A stretch of DNA of 64,000 nucleotides, from contig NC_019680.1 in NCBI RefSeq assembly GCF_000316685.1, positions 2,481,501-2,545,500 of the forward strand, given 5' to 3'. Positions 18,210 through 27,057 of the stretch are shown one piece after another (positions within the stretch are counted from its first letter, which is position 1; every line of letters starts with the position of its first letter). A program made the translations under genes and the position numbers. Under the pieces are notes generated by a model. The model was not told the origin of the DNA, searched no databases, and worked only from the letters and a program-made list of their open reading frames with translations. Origin of the DNA: Synechococcus sp. PCC 6312. Lineage in GTDB: Bacteria; Cyanobacteriota; Cyanobacteriia; Thermosynechococcales; Thermosynechococcaceae.

Positions 18210-18692
18210 GTGGCCAAAGTTGTCAAACTCGAACCGATTGCCCGAGAAACAAGCATTAACACCAATGACAATATTCTCTCGGCTCTTTTAGACAGTGAGT
18301 TGCATGTTCTCAAGGAATGTGGGGGGCGGGGGATGTGTGCAACCTGTCACGTTTTCATCAAAGACGGGATGGATAGCCTTTCCCCTTTAACTCGGCGAGA
18401 GCAGCGAACCTTAGAGGTCATTACCACCTGCAAGCCTAATTCTCGCTTGGCCTGCCAGGCCCGAGTTGTCGGCCCAGGTGTGGTGGTCGAGTTACCCTCT
18501 GGGATGTATGTCAATGCCGTGGCTGATATTGAGGCCTTGATTGGCCGGCGGGCTGAGCAGGATATTTTGCACCCCTTGGACGGGCGAATCTTGGTGGAAG
18601 CCGGGAAATTAATCACCCGTACCATGATCAGCCAACTCCAAGATGCCCAAGTCCAGGCCGGGGCGTACCTCGCCAAAACTACCGATGCCTAA
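18210..18692 (+). CDS. [2Fe-2S] ferredoxin-like protein, Slr0148-like
   Basis: A 160-aa protein with a 2Fe-2S ferredoxin fold. The cluster ligands read C-G-G-R-G-M-C-A-T-C (Cx5Cx2C) with the fourth Cys in RLACQA, the adrenodoxin-type spacing rather than the plant-type Cx4Cx2C of photosynthetic PetF. A ~60-residue C-terminal extension follows. GTG at 18210 is preferred: it sits 9 bases after GGAGG, whereas the in-frame ATG at 18201 abuts the ribosome site. It matches Slr0148 in the assembly operon and supplies a redox component. Confidence 0.85.
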   Translation: MAKVVKLEPIARETSINTNDNILSALLDSELHVLKECGGRGMCATCHVFIKDGMDSLSPLTRREQRTLEVITTCKPNSRLACQARVVGPGVVVELPSGMYVNAVADIEALIGRRAEQDILHPLDGRILVEAGKLITRTMISQLQDAQVQAGAYLAKTTDA

Positions 18693-18766
18693 TTTCAACC
18701 TAGAACCTGTGCCTTTAAGATGATGCACATTGAACCAATTACCAATACTTTACAAAGGGGAAAATT

Positions 18767-19645
18767 ATGGAGAGTCAAGCCCAGGGGACAGCACCAGAAA
18801 CCATCAACAGCCCCCTCTTATCCTTGCCGGAAACCAGCCCCGCTCAGGATATGGATTGCCTAACCCAGGCCCCGGCAGCCCTTGATGGTGGCTTCAATTA
18901 TCTAGAAATTGGTTCGGCCTTCATTGCTGTTGCTACCTCCATCGCTGGGGCGGCCTTCCAAAACCTCTTGCTCACCTCCATTGCGACATTACCCCTTTCG
19001 GCTTCCCTGGTGATGAATTTGGCGGAGCGCAAAAAACTAGCCCAAAAACTCCAGGCGGAAATAGCCCAACACCAGATGACCCAGTCCACCCTGATCCAAA
19101 CCCAAACTAACCATGCAAATCAACTGGGTAATTTAATTGCTGGCCTGGCTCAAGTCAGTGATCAAGTCCAAGGTGTCCAAGGACAAGTCAGTGATTTGGG
19201 ACGGGGAACCCGAGACCTTCATGACTACACCCGGATTTTAGGCACTGAGCAAAAGCAGATTGAGGAAGTGGTGGACTGTCTACGGCAAATTGAAAACTAT
19301 ACCCAAGCGATTCAGTCGGATCCCTCCCACGCCAAGGCCTACTACAATCGCGGGTTAACCCATCAACGCTTAGGGGATGCAGAAGCGGCGGTTCTCGACT
19401 ATACAGAAGCCATCCAGGTCAATGATACCTATGCTAAGGCCTATCACAATCGGGGGGTGGCGCGGGCGGCCATTGGCGATCGCAAAGGGGCAGTGACAGA
19501 CCTACGGACAGCCGCAAAACATTTCTTTGAACAGGGAGACATTGCCAGTTATCAACGAGCCCGAGATCTAGCCAAGCGGGTGCATGAAGTGGGTGATCCG
19601 GCTAAAGACAGCAAGGAAGTTCCCTTAGAATTGTTGTTTTCCTAG
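18767..19645 (+). CDS. TPR membrane protein, Slr0151-like
   Basis: A 292-aa protein. An N-terminal polar stretch is followed by a hydrophobic region (about residues 45-80: IAVATSIAGAAFQNLLL), then a coiled coil (residues ~85-150) and two TPR units (AYYNRGLTHQRLGDAEAAVLDY, listed partly; AYHNRGVARAAIGD). This is the architecture of Synechocystis Slr0151, a thylakoid-associated TPR protein linked to photosystem II repair. It ends the operon here; homologues of slr0149, slr0150 and slr0152 (spkG) are not present downstream, where purE lies in the opposite direction. Confidence 0.8.
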   Translation: MESQAQGTAPETINSPLLSLPETSPAQDMDCLTQAPAALDGGFNYLEIGSAFIAVATSIAGAAFQNLLLTSIATLPLSASLVMNLAERKKLAQKLQAEIAQHQMTQSTLIQTQTNHANQLGNLIAGLAQVSDQVQGVQGQVSDLGRGTRDLHDYTRILGTEQKQIEEVVDCLRQIENYTQAIQSDPSHAKAYYNRGLTHQRLGDAEAAVLDYTEAIQVNDTYAKAYHNRGVARAAIGDRKGAVTDLRTAAKHFFEQGDIASYQRARDLAKRVHEVGDPAKDSKEVPLELLFS

Positions 19646-19679
19646 TCCGTTACCCCGGCCAACCCAGCATCCCCGCAGC

Positions 19680-20219
19680 TTACTGGGACATTTCCTCAAG
19701 ATAGGCTTCGTACCCTAATTCACCCAAACGGGCCTGCTTGGTCTGGACTTGCTGGGCTAAAGATTGGCGATAGGTAATGACTTGGGTTAAGAGTTCCCGA
19801 TTATGGCTGGCTAAGATTTGAATGGCTAGCAGTGCGGCATTCTGGGCATTACCGATGGCCACGGTGGCAACCGGGATTCCGGCAGGCATTTGCACAATAG
19901 AGTAAAGAGAATCTAGGCCCTGAAGATGGCGACTGGGGACGGGGACACCAATGACGGGTAAGGGGGTTAAGGCGGCAATCATCCCCGGTAAATGGGCGGC
20001 CCCTCCAGCTCCGGCAATAATCACTTTCAAGGTGCTTTGATGGGCCTGGGTAGCAAATTCGACCATCCGTTGGGGGGTGCGATGGGCCGAGATAATTTCC
20101 AGGTGATAGGCCAGCCCAAACTCCTCACAGACTGTAACCGCCTTGGCCATTGTCGGTAAATCAGAGTCACTACCCATCACAATGGCCAGGGAAGCAGAAA
20201 TGTCTTTAAGAGGGTTCAT
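19680..20219 (-). CDS. purE: N5-carboxyaminoimidazole ribonucleotide mutase
   Basis: Purine biosynthesis: converts N5-CAIR to CAIR. A 179-aa class I PurE with the signature IVMGSDSDLPTM, the active-site His in EIISAHRTPQRM, and GAGGAAHLPGMIAALT. Length is normal with a slightly extended C-terminus. Convergent with the photosystem II assembly-type operon. Confidence 0.95.
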   Translation of the reverse strand: MNPLKDISASLAIVMGSDSDLPTMAKAVTVCEEFGLAYHLEIISAHRTPQRMVEFATQAHQSTLKVIIAGAGGAAHLPGMIAALTPLPVIGVPVPSRHLQGLDSLYSIVQMPAGIPVATVAIGNAQNAALLAIQILASHNRELLTQVITYRQSLAQQVQTKQARLGELGYEAYLEEMSQ

Positions 20220-20521
20220 GGCAAGAATTATTAAGCCGAGAGTTAGGAATTTATGAATTTTATCATCAAGAATTCTGAGGGACTGGCCTAAGCTCAGCGA
20301 AATTCCTGAAAATCCCGAAACATTTCGTAATGTTACTACCCCAAAAAGCTTGATTAATCGTGGATGGATTCATTTATTTTTGTATTTTTATTACAATCGC
20401 GATCATCTCCAAATCAATTTATCTAGACTTTAGTGACAATAGTTACAAATCTACTCCATTGTTTGCCTTTGTTGACGACAACTCTATTGACGATAAAATG
20501 ACAAACCCTTGAGGCCTACCC
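20220..20521. promoter_or_regulatory. Divergent promoter region between purE and a small membrane protein gene
   Basis: About 300 noncoding, AT-rich bases. Near the right end is a repeated TTGACGA-type pattern (TTGACGACAA and TTGACGATAA, 20473 and 20487) that could be -35 boxes or a tandem operator for the 20522 gene. There is no RNA gene that I recognise. Confidence 0.35.
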
Positions 20522-20830
20522 ATGTTAGAGAACTTACAAAAATACCGCTTCGCCTGCACCCTCACCTTTGGGGATATTTACGGTCAAGTGATTGTGTGGT
20601 TAATTGTAATTTTTGTGGGTATGGCGGCTTCGGTGGCTCTCTACAATAATCCAGTTACAGCATTTTTGGTGGGTGGATTGATCTTGGTTTTGAGTCTGCC
20701 CTTTTTGCTGTTTGCCTTTGTGACAACCTTGTTAAATCATATTGAATTGCGACCGATTTCCGCCCAGGCCAAGAAAGCAAAATCGGCACCGGCCCGGGCT
20801 GTAACATCGGAAGTTGCCCCTGCTAATTAA
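20522..20830 (+). CDS. Small hypothetical membrane protein
   Basis: A 102-aa protein with two hydrophobic helices (about residues 22-44 and 48-72) and a basic, Ala/Lys-rich C-terminal tail (SAQAKKAKSAPARAV). The N-terminus (MLENLQKYRFACTLTFGDIYGQ) is polar. No family assignment. nagA follows 13 bp downstream and may be co-transcribed. Confidence 0.6.
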   Translation: MLENLQKYRFACTLTFGDIYGQVIVWLIVIFVGMAASVALYNNPVTAFLVGGLILVLSLPFLLFAFVTTLLNHIELRPISAQAKKAKSAPARAVTSEVAPAN

Positions 20831-20843
20831 GTTTAAGAAACGC

Positions 20844-22115
20844 ATGGCTGCCAAGCGCAAAGGTTTCAAGCAATCTCTTCCCCAGACAACAACAATACCG
20901 GAACTCCCCCCACCGACTCCGGCCACTGCTCAGAGGTCTTGGCCGACTTTTTGGCTTGAACAGGTCAATTTGTTAGGGTTTGCCGAGCCTCAACAGATGT
21001 TGTCTGATCCTCAAGGTTGTCTGGCGGCCATTGCCCCCCAGGCCGAGGCGGTGGATTGGACAGCAGATTATCGGGTTAGATTTCCAGGAGATTACCTCTC
21101 CCTCCCTGGCCTGGACTTACAAATTAATGGGGGTTTGGGGCTGCCATTTCCCGAGGTAAGAGGAGATGAGTTTGGGCGATTCCGGCTTGAGCAGGCCGGT
21201 CAGTTTTTAGCTGAAGCTGGAGTTGATAGTTTCCTGCCCACTATCGTGACCTGCCCATTGCGGCAAATTCAGGCGACTTTGAAAGTTTTTGCTCAATTTC
21301 TGGATACACCCTATGGTGGGGCAAAAATTCTTGGCATTCACCTAGAGGGGCCGTTCCTGAATCCAGAAAAGCGCGGCGCACACCCCCAACAGCATTTGTT
21401 ACCCTTAACCATCGAAAATGTTAAGCGGGTTTTAGGGGACTATAGCTCTTTGGTTAAGTTAATTACGTTGGCTCCCGAGCTAGATGAAACGGGACGGGTG
21501 ATCCCCTATTTGCGGGACTTAGGAATTACGGTCAGCTTAGGACATTCCCAGGCCACCGCCAGTCAAGCCCAAACCGCCTTTGATCAGGGCGTAACGATGC
21601 TCACCCATGCCTTTAATGCCATGCCCGGCCTGCATCATCGTCAACCTGGCCCCCTGGGTGCAGCGATTGTAGATCCGAGAGTTAGTTACGGGTTAATTGC
21701 CGATGGTCAGCACGTTGATCCCCTCATGTTGGATGTGTTGATTCGTTCCGACCGGCCTGGGGAAAGGGGCACATTTTTAGTCAGCGATGCCTTAGCCCCT
21801 CTGGGATTAGGAGATGGGGTTTACCCTTGGGATCAGCGAGAAATAACCGTTACTAACGGAACAGCCCGCCTGGGAGACGGAACCTTAGCCGGAACTACCT
21901 TGCCCTTATTCAAAGGAGTACAGAATTTAGTCAAATGGGGTATTTGCTCACCAGATCAGGCGATTCACTTGGCCACTAATGCTCCCCGGCAAGCAATGGG
22001 TTTACCTGGCCTGGAGGTTGGTTATCCCCTTGATCGCCTCTTGGCCTGGGAGTATGAACCGGAATCTCGACAACTAAGTTGGGAATCTTTGGGTTTACTA
22101 GACTTAAGAATGTAA
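20844..22115 (+). CDS. nagA: N-acetylglucosamine-6-phosphate deacetylase
   Basis: Amidohydrolase that removes acetate from GlcNAc-6-phosphate, feeding wall amino sugars back toward GlmS-made glucosamine-6-phosphate. 423 aa. Motifs: LPGLDLQINGG, GIHLEGPFLNPEKRGAH (metal Glu and substrate loop), LGHSQAT and LTHAFNAMPGLHHR (metal His residues), VSDALAPLG (catalytic Asp, with Ser replacing the more common Thr). The first ~40 residues are basic, Pro/Thr-rich and atypical, so the true start could be further in; a TTG at 20814 is also in frame. Confidence 0.88.
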   Translation: MAAKRKGFKQSLPQTTTIPELPPPTPATAQRSWPTFWLEQVNLLGFAEPQQMLSDPQGCLAAIAPQAEAVDWTADYRVRFPGDYLSLPGLDLQINGGLGLPFPEVRGDEFGRFRLEQAGQFLAEAGVDSFLPTIVTCPLRQIQATLKVFAQFLDTPYGGAKILGIHLEGPFLNPEKRGAHPQQHLLPLTIENVKRVLGDYSSLVKLITLAPELDETGRVIPYLRDLGITVSLGHSQATASQAQTAFDQGVTMLTHAFNAMPGLHHRQPGPLGAAIVDPRVSYGLIADGQHVDPLMLDVLIRSDRPGERGTFLVSDALAPLGLGDGVYPWDQREITVTNGTARLGDGTLAGTTLPLFKGVQNLVKWGICSPDQAIHLATNAPRQAMGLPGLEVGYPLDRLLAWEYEPESRQLSWESLGLLDLRM

Positions 22116-22230
22116 TGTTAAAACAAGCCTAGCAGACACACTACAAAGTTTACAGAGATTCAACTTACCGGATGCAGACGTACAATGACATTCCCACAGT
22201 ATGCTACGGCTGATTTATACTCTTAACGCT

Positions 22231-22677
22231 ATGAAAAAGCGCAATGGCCAATTTAACCCTAAACGCAGAATCCAGAAGATTGAAGCGTGTGATTTCAAGA
22301 GTCTTGCTGAACTCGCATCTCAGGCCAGGTATGGTGGCAACCCTGAGCATAAGAAAAATCCAGGCGATTTCGGACTGACCCCGCCCAGTGGCCCCAGGCC
22401 AGGCAAATCTCTTTGTGACTCTGTTAAGGTTTTTACCAAGCAGGAAGCGTTAGAGTTGCTCAAGCAAGGCATGAAAACCGGACTAATAAGCGATCGCGTT
22501 GAAGGACAGTGGCCAAAGAATGTATGGTCGGTCATGGAGGATAAAATTCCCCTAGAAGCACAGCTTGAGTCAGCAGAGGAAGGCACTTATCACGGTTATC
22601 CCATGCAAACTGAAGATCCATTCTGTGAAGAAGTGATCAAGCAATGGAGGATTCGGCGTGAACTCCCTAAGCTTTAA
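22231..22677 (+). CDS. Uncharacterised small protein, first gene of a two-gene accessory module
   Basis: A 148-aa protein I cannot assign to a named family, though the pattern looks conserved. It has a basic N-terminus (MKKRNGQFNPKRRIQKI), then ELASQARYGGNPEHKKNPGDF, LTPPSGPRPGKSLCD, a helical block (KQEALELLKQGMKTGLIS), then PLEAQLESAEEGTYHGYP. Many invariant-looking Gly, Pro, His and Trp suggest an enzyme or nuclease-type fold rather than a regulator (inference). An ATG at 22201 is also in frame. The last 20 bases overlap the next gene, whose GGAGG ribosome site lies inside this one. It contains one of two HIP1 sites seen. Confidence 0.65.
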   Translation: MKKRNGQFNPKRRIQKIEACDFKSLAELASQARYGGNPEHKKNPGDFGLTPPSGPRPGKSLCDSVKVFTKQEALELLKQGMKTGLISDRVEGQWPKNVWSVMEDKIPLEAQLESAEEGTYHGYPMQTEDPFCEEVIKQWRIRRELPKL

Positions 22678-23992
22678 TTTTGAATGGCTGACTAGCGGCA
22701 ATGATTCGCATGAAATCCGACAGACGATGGGACTGCTGGGGCTGAAGGTGGGAGATATTAGTCTGACAAGAAATGAGGATATCTGGTCTCAAACGATTCG
22801 TGACCGTGTTTTGGTTTCTGCTTATCCTCTTGCTGCCTGGATACTATCTTCTTGGTGGAGATTACTTTATGAGCCTCTTCCCCCAGTAGGAACTAAACCT
22901 TCAGTCAGTTGGAAGATGGCGCACGAGTTGACAGCAGCAAATCAAGGATTTATTTGGCCAAAAGTAATACTTGCTTCCGATACGGAGTTCATCCAGATTT
23001 GGTCGAAAGCATCGAATGCTGAACAACAGTCGATTAGATACATTAATAGTCTAGAGCGGCCATTTCCGGTAAATTTAAGCGAATTTGAGCAAACGGCCCA
23101 GGACTTTATTGAATCTGTCCTATCTCGTCTTGAGGCAACCTGGATGACCAATACTCCCCTAGCTGGCCTTTGGGAAGAAGTTCAAGCAGAACGGGCAGAC
23201 CCGGAGGCAAGGCAGTATCGTCGTCGTGAGGCTGAATTAGGCTTTGATCCGGATGAATGCCCTGAAGCCCTTGTGAGAGATGCCCTAAACCTTGCTGAGC
23301 AGATGGGGGATAAAACATTTTCAGAGGTAGCTCCTGTTTACAGCGAAGAGATAGTAGAAGAAAAACCACTGAGTGCAACAATTACCGAGTTAATTCAAGA
23401 ATCAGGATTTGATGGAAAACCTGAAATTTCTATTAATCACTCTACTTCCCAAAAATTTTCAAAAGCACCTTGGCGAAAGGCAAAGGAAGTAGCTTCTCAC
23501 CTGCGTGATGCAATCGATATTGCAGAAGATCCAGTAACTGATGATCAAATTTATGACTTACTCGGCCTACAAAAAGCGGAATATGAAACTTTTGATCCTC
23601 CACGACAACAACGCATTTCGATTGCAGTTCCCTTAGAACAAACTGGATTTAGGTTCCACACTAGAAAAAGACATCCCATTGCTAAAAGATTTGAGCTAGC
23701 CAGGTTCATTGGTGACTACTTGCTCTATGGAAATTGTGGAGAACCATGGCTAGTGAACACAGATTTGAGAACATCAAGACAGAAGTATCAACGTGCTTTT
23801 GCCGCAGAATTCCTTTGCCCCCTCAGTAGTTTGCAGGCCTATTTAGACAATGATTATTCAGAGTCAGCGATAGAAGACGCGGCTGAATATTTTCAGGTAA
23901 GTTCACAGACGGTCGAATCAATACTGACAAATAATGGACTCATTTCCTCTCCTCAATCAGATAGTTATCTAGAAGCAAGTCTGCCTTATTAG
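22658..23992 (+). CDS. ImmA/IrrE-like protein lacking the HExxH site, second gene of the module
   Basis: A 444-aa protein starting at GTG, seven bases after GGAGG inside the preceding gene. Residues 1-215 form an unrecognised domain rich in Trp (WILSSWWRLLYEPL, IRQTMGLLGLKVGD). Residues ~265-430 look like the ImmA/IrrE module: RFELARFIGDYLLYG (344-358) aligns with the usual RFxLAHELGHxLLH, and RAFAAEFLCP (379-388) with the EREANxFAAELLMP helix, then a winged-helix-like end. The catalytic H-E-x-x-H is replaced (positions 349, 350 and 353 are R, F, D), so it is probably a non-catalytic sensor or binding domain. Fewer CCAGGCC motifs and more A+T than neighbours hint at acquisition. Confidence 0.7.
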   Translation: MNSLSFNFEWLTSGNDSHEIRQTMGLLGLKVGDISLTRNEDIWSQTIRDRVLVSAYPLAAWILSSWWRLLYEPLPPVGTKPSVSWKMAHELTAANQGFIWPKVILASDTEFIQIWSKASNAEQQSIRYINSLERPFPVNLSEFEQTAQDFIESVLSRLEATWMTNTPLAGLWEEVQAERADPEARQYRRREAELGFDPDECPEALVRDALNLAEQMGDKTFSEVAPVYSEEIVEEKPLSATITELIQESGFDGKPEISINHSTSQKFSKAPWRKAKEVASHLRDAIDIAEDPVTDDQIYDLLGLQKAEYETFDPPRQQRISIAVPLEQTGFRFHTRKRHPIAKRFELARFIGDYLLYGNCGEPWLVNTDLRTSRQKYQRAFAAEFLCPLSSLQAYLDNDYSESAIEDAAEYFQVSSQTVESILTNNGLISSPQSDSYLEASLPY

Positions 23993-24060
23993 TTGAGTTG
24001 GTACAGTGGAGTATTGCATTTACTAGGAAATTACTCTAATGCTGGGTTACTGAGGGTGAA

Positions 24061-24819
24061 ATGGAGCAACTGAGCCGCACCCCCAATCGCCTGATTTTGC
24101 GGAAGATCCCCTGGTGGTCTTGGATTGCTGGGACGGTCTTGATTCTCGGCAGTGTGATTCCGATTTTTATGTTTGCCGAACATAAATTAAAGTGTCAGCG
24201 GTTTACAGGCCAGGATGGTTATTGCCGAATTACCAGTCAAACCCTCCTCAGGCGCACGAGTCAGCGAATCTCCTTAGATCAGATCCAGCAGGCCTTGGTC
24301 AGGACTCGCCGCGGGTCGCGGGGCAGAATTCGTTATCAGGTCGTGATCCAAACCACCACTGGCTCGATTGATTTTGGCACTGATATTGTTAACCCAGCCG
24401 ACAGCCAATACCTTGTTCAACGGTTGAATTACTTCCTGCAAACCCCGACCCAAAACAAGTTTGAGGAAATTCAAGATCATCAGGTGGTGGGAATACTCTT
24501 CTTTTTTGGACTTTTGGGCCTGGGTATCGGCCTGCTAATTTGGCGGGGGAAGATTCTCATTCTCGACCTCAATAAACAAACTGGCCAATTAAGAATTAGC
24601 TATTGGGGACTCTTGGGCCAGCAAACCAAGGAAAATTCTTTACGTCAGATCAATACCGTTGATCTTGAGACCCATCGTAATTCCAAGGGACAAGTCACAT
24701 ATCGGGTTTCTTTGGGCCTGTACTCCGGGGATAAGATTCCCTTACGCAGCTTTTATGGAGTAGGGCGGAAAGATAAGGAGGAAACGATTGCCCAAATTCA
24801 GAATTTTCTCAAGCTGTAA
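24061..24819 (+). CDS. Hypothetical membrane protein with PH-like halves
   Basis: A 252-aa protein with a membrane segment at residues ~18-38 and a second pair around residues 145-165. Each is followed by a beta-rich stretch: SLDQIQQALVRTRRG...YQVVIQT in the first half and SLRQINTVDLETHRNSKG...YRVSLGL in the second. The duplicated layout resembles bacterial PH (DUF304-type) membrane proteins. No enzymatic motif. Convergent with the gene at 24822, separated by two bases. Confidence 0.55.
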   Translation: MEQLSRTPNRLILRKIPWWSWIAGTVLILGSVIPIFMFAEHKLKCQRFTGQDGYCRITSQTLLRRTSQRISLDQIQQALVRTRRGSRGRIRYQVVIQTTTGSIDFGTDIVNPADSQYLVQRLNYFLQTPTQNKFEEIQDHQVVGILFFFGLLGLGIGLLIWRGKILILDLNKQTGQLRISYWGLLGQQTKENSLRQINTVDLETHRNSKGQVTYRVSLGLYSGDKIPLRSFYGVGRKDKEETIAQIQNFLKL

Positions 24820-24821
24820 GA

Positions 24822-25541
24822 TTAGTCCACTGTTTTGCGATAGTGCCAGCGGAGAATTAATCCTAAGGTGACTTGCTTCATCACCCAATAGAGAATCGTC
24901 AAAATAAAGAAACCAAAGAGGATCACGACTAAGGGTTCGCGGCGGGTCAGGAGGTTGAGGGTGGTGGCAAAAATATTTCTTGGGCTGGTGATTAAATCCC
25001 AACTGTTAAAGCGGATAAACCGTCCCAAATAAACCCCAATTGCGGCCAGGCCATGGAGTCCTAACTCAACATAGGGGAGCCAACGCCGATACCCCAATTT
25101 CCCTAAGCAATACCCCAAATTGATCAAGGAAATCACATAGGCCTGGAAACCAATCAAAATCGCCAGGATATTAACCGGCAGAAAGATTAGGACTAAAAAC
25201 CAGCCAGAAATCCCCTCCCGAATCCCCGCGAGCAGGTGAATAATATCCGTTAAAACATAGGGCGCATTGGGCAAGAAAGCTAGAAAAACAAGGCAACCCA
25301 GGCCCCAGAGCAGATTTATTTTAGGCGGACTGTGCCAACGAAATAAGCCCACACTCAGGACGAGAGGAATATAGGCTAAAAATAAATTCCAGCCAATCCA
25401 TTGGGTATAGCGATGAAAACTCCCCCAATCAGCAGCGGCAAGATAATCAAGAATTTGCGTCAGGGCCTGGGACACGGTGGGACTATCCGGATCAATACAA
25501 AGGATAAAAGAGAAAAAGAAACCTTTAAGCGGGCGCGACAA
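24822..25541 (-). CDS. DUF1361 family membrane protein
   Basis: A 239-aa protein with six or seven hydrophobic helices. The motif LFLAYIPL followed by FLAFLPNAPYVLTDIIHL (the Pro-Asn-Ala-Pro-Tyr...Asp signature) is typical of DUF1361 proteins; function unknown. It sits 7 bp downstream of the trpG-like gene on the same strand, a probable operon. The N-terminal ~40 residues are polar. Confidence 0.75.
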   Translation of the reverse strand: MSRPLKGFFFSFILCIDPDSPTVSQALTQILDYLAAADWGSFHRYTQWIGWNLFLAYIPLVLSVGLFRWHSPPKINLLWGLGCLVFLAFLPNAPYVLTDIIHLLAGIREGISGWFLVLIFLPVNILAILIGFQAYVISLINLGYCLGKLGYRRWLPYVELGLHGLAAIGVYLGRFIRFNSWDLITSPRNIFATTLNLLTRREPLVVILFGFFILTILYWVMKQVTLGLILRWHYRKTVD

Positions 25542-25548
25542 CTCCGCC

Positions 25549-26139
25549 CTAGGGCAAACCCCTGAGAAAGTTTCGCAGCAGGTCTTTACCAGCCATGGTT
25601 AAGATGCTTTCGGGGTGAAATTGGACTCCTTGTAAATGGGGATAGTCGCGGTGTCGTACTCCCATAATGATCCCATCCTCTGTCCAGGCCGTGACCTCTA
25701 ATACTTCAGGGCAATCGGCTGGGTCAATCACGAGGCTATGGTAACGGGTGGCAGTAAAGGGTAACTCCAGGCCCGCAAACACTCCCTGGTTTTGATGGAA
25801 AATGTCCGAGACTTTGCCATGCATGAGGCTAGGGGCTGCCACAACAGAGCCACCATACACTTGCCCAATGGCTTGATGGCCTAAACACACTCCCAAAATT
25901 GGCATCTCTGGGGCAAATTCCTGAATCAAGGCCTGGGAAATACCCGCATCTTCGGGACGACCGGGGCCTGGGGAGATCAGAATACCTGCTGGAGCCAGTT
26001 GCTGAATATCTGCCAGGGTGATTTTGTCATTCCGGTACACTTGGATGTCCGCTGCAACTGGGAATTCTTGGCCTAGCTCACCTAGATATTGGACTAAGTT
26101 GTAGGTAAAACTGTCGTAATTATCAATGACTAAAATCAA
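25549..26139 (-). CDS. trpG: Anthranilate/aminodeoxychorismate synthase amidotransferase component
   Basis: Class-I glutaminase subunit (196 aa) supplying ammonia for anthranilate (tryptophan) or aminodeoxychorismate (folate) synthesis. Motifs: [30 protein letters not shown], Cys85 in [10 protein letters not shown], and His175/Glu177 in QFHPESI. Many cyanobacteria use one amphibolic subunit for both pathways, so trpG and pabA are equally defensible. The chorismate-binding subunit gene is not in the window. Confidence 0.9.
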   Translation of the reverse strand: MILVIDNYDSFTYNLVQYLGELGQEFPVAADIQVYRNDKITLADIQQLAPAGILISPGPGRPEDAGISQALIQEFAPEMPILGVCLGHQAIGQVYGGSVVAAPSLMHGKVSDIFHQNQGVFAGLELPFTATRYHSLVIDPADCPEVLEVTAWTEDGIIMGVRHRDYPHLQGVQFHPESILTMAGKDLLRNFLRGLP

Positions 26140-26250
26140 GGGTTACGCTCCCCTTTTCCACACAGAGCAATCGTATTTTAGCGAATCAGGGCCGTTCGCT
26201 CTCAAGATGAGCGGGCAGCAGCCACAAGGTAATGGAGATATCCTTGAGGG

Positions 26251-26706
26251 CTAAGACATCAGCGCCAGAAACAACTTCAAAATTGGGGGTAAAAGCAACA
26301 GGGCAGCCACGATTAAGGCAACCATCGCGCTAATTAAGACTGCACCCGCGGCACAATCTTTAGCCACTTTGGCCAGTTCGTGGTAGTGGGTATCAATCGT
26401 TAAATCCACCACTGATTCTAAGGCCGTATTCATGAGTTCCATCGCCATAACGAGGGCAGTTGTGACGACAATAATCGCCAATTCGGCCAAGGTTAGGTGC
26501 AGTGTAGTTGCCAACGTGACGGCTAAAGTCCCCACTAGGGTGTGTATGCGGAAATTGCGTTGGGTGATGAAGGCATATTGCACCCCTGCCCAGGCATAGT
26601 GAAAACTGGCCCAAAGACTAGCTGCCACCTGATAGGATGACCGTCTGGATGACCCAGGCCGTGGAATGACCTTAGACGGAAATGAAACTAGAACCTTGGG
26701 TGACAT
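26251..26706 (-). CDS. dgkA: Diacylglycerol kinase family protein (DgkA type)
   Basis: A 151-aa membrane enzyme phosphorylating diacylglycerol or undecaprenol. About 30 polar N-terminal residues, then SFHYAWAGVQYAFITQRNFRIH, and three transmembrane helices. The catalytic signature ELMNTALESVVDLT and the following KDCAAGAVLI are clear. The order dgkA, trpG, DUF1361 reads as one minus-strand run, though a 111-bp gap separates dgkA and trpG. Confidence 0.9.
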   Translation of the reverse strand: MSPKVLVSFPSKVIPRPGSSRRSSYQVAASLWASFHYAWAGVQYAFITQRNFRIHTLVGTLAVTLATTLHLTLAELAIIVVTTALVMAMELMNTALESVVDLTIDTHYHELAKVAKDCAAGAVLISAMVALIVAALLLLPPILKLFLALMS

Positions 26707-27057
26707 TTCACACTCCCCGCAACCACATGCACTTGATTACTGTGCCAACACATCTACAATACACATCTGTTCTAGCAGATGGCTGTGTGGCGAAACTGCT
26801 ATGCAGCATACCTTAAATGGCTGATAGCTGTTAAGAATTACCACAAAAAAACAGATTTGGCGCGACTTAGCTCTATGGATTTGTCCTAATTTGGGGAAGA
26901 AGATTGGGGATAGTCAAATATCTTCAGGATTTGCGGAAATACTTCACAGCGGCCTGGACAGATTGATCCTTAGATCTAATGCAATGGTATTTTCAATCAG
27001 AATTGATTTTGTATTGGAATCATCCAGTCTCAGTTGTGATCATCCTTGCGAGTGGTT
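26707..27057. promoter_or_regulatory. Intergenic region upstream of dgkA with a hairpin
   Basis: About 350 noncoding bases. At 26761-26788 the palindrome CATCTG-TTCTAG-CAGATG is flanked by ACA and TGTGT, giving a stem with a small bulge, 55 bases before dgkA. It could be an operator or leader hairpin. I see no RNA gene in the rest. Confidence 0.35.
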
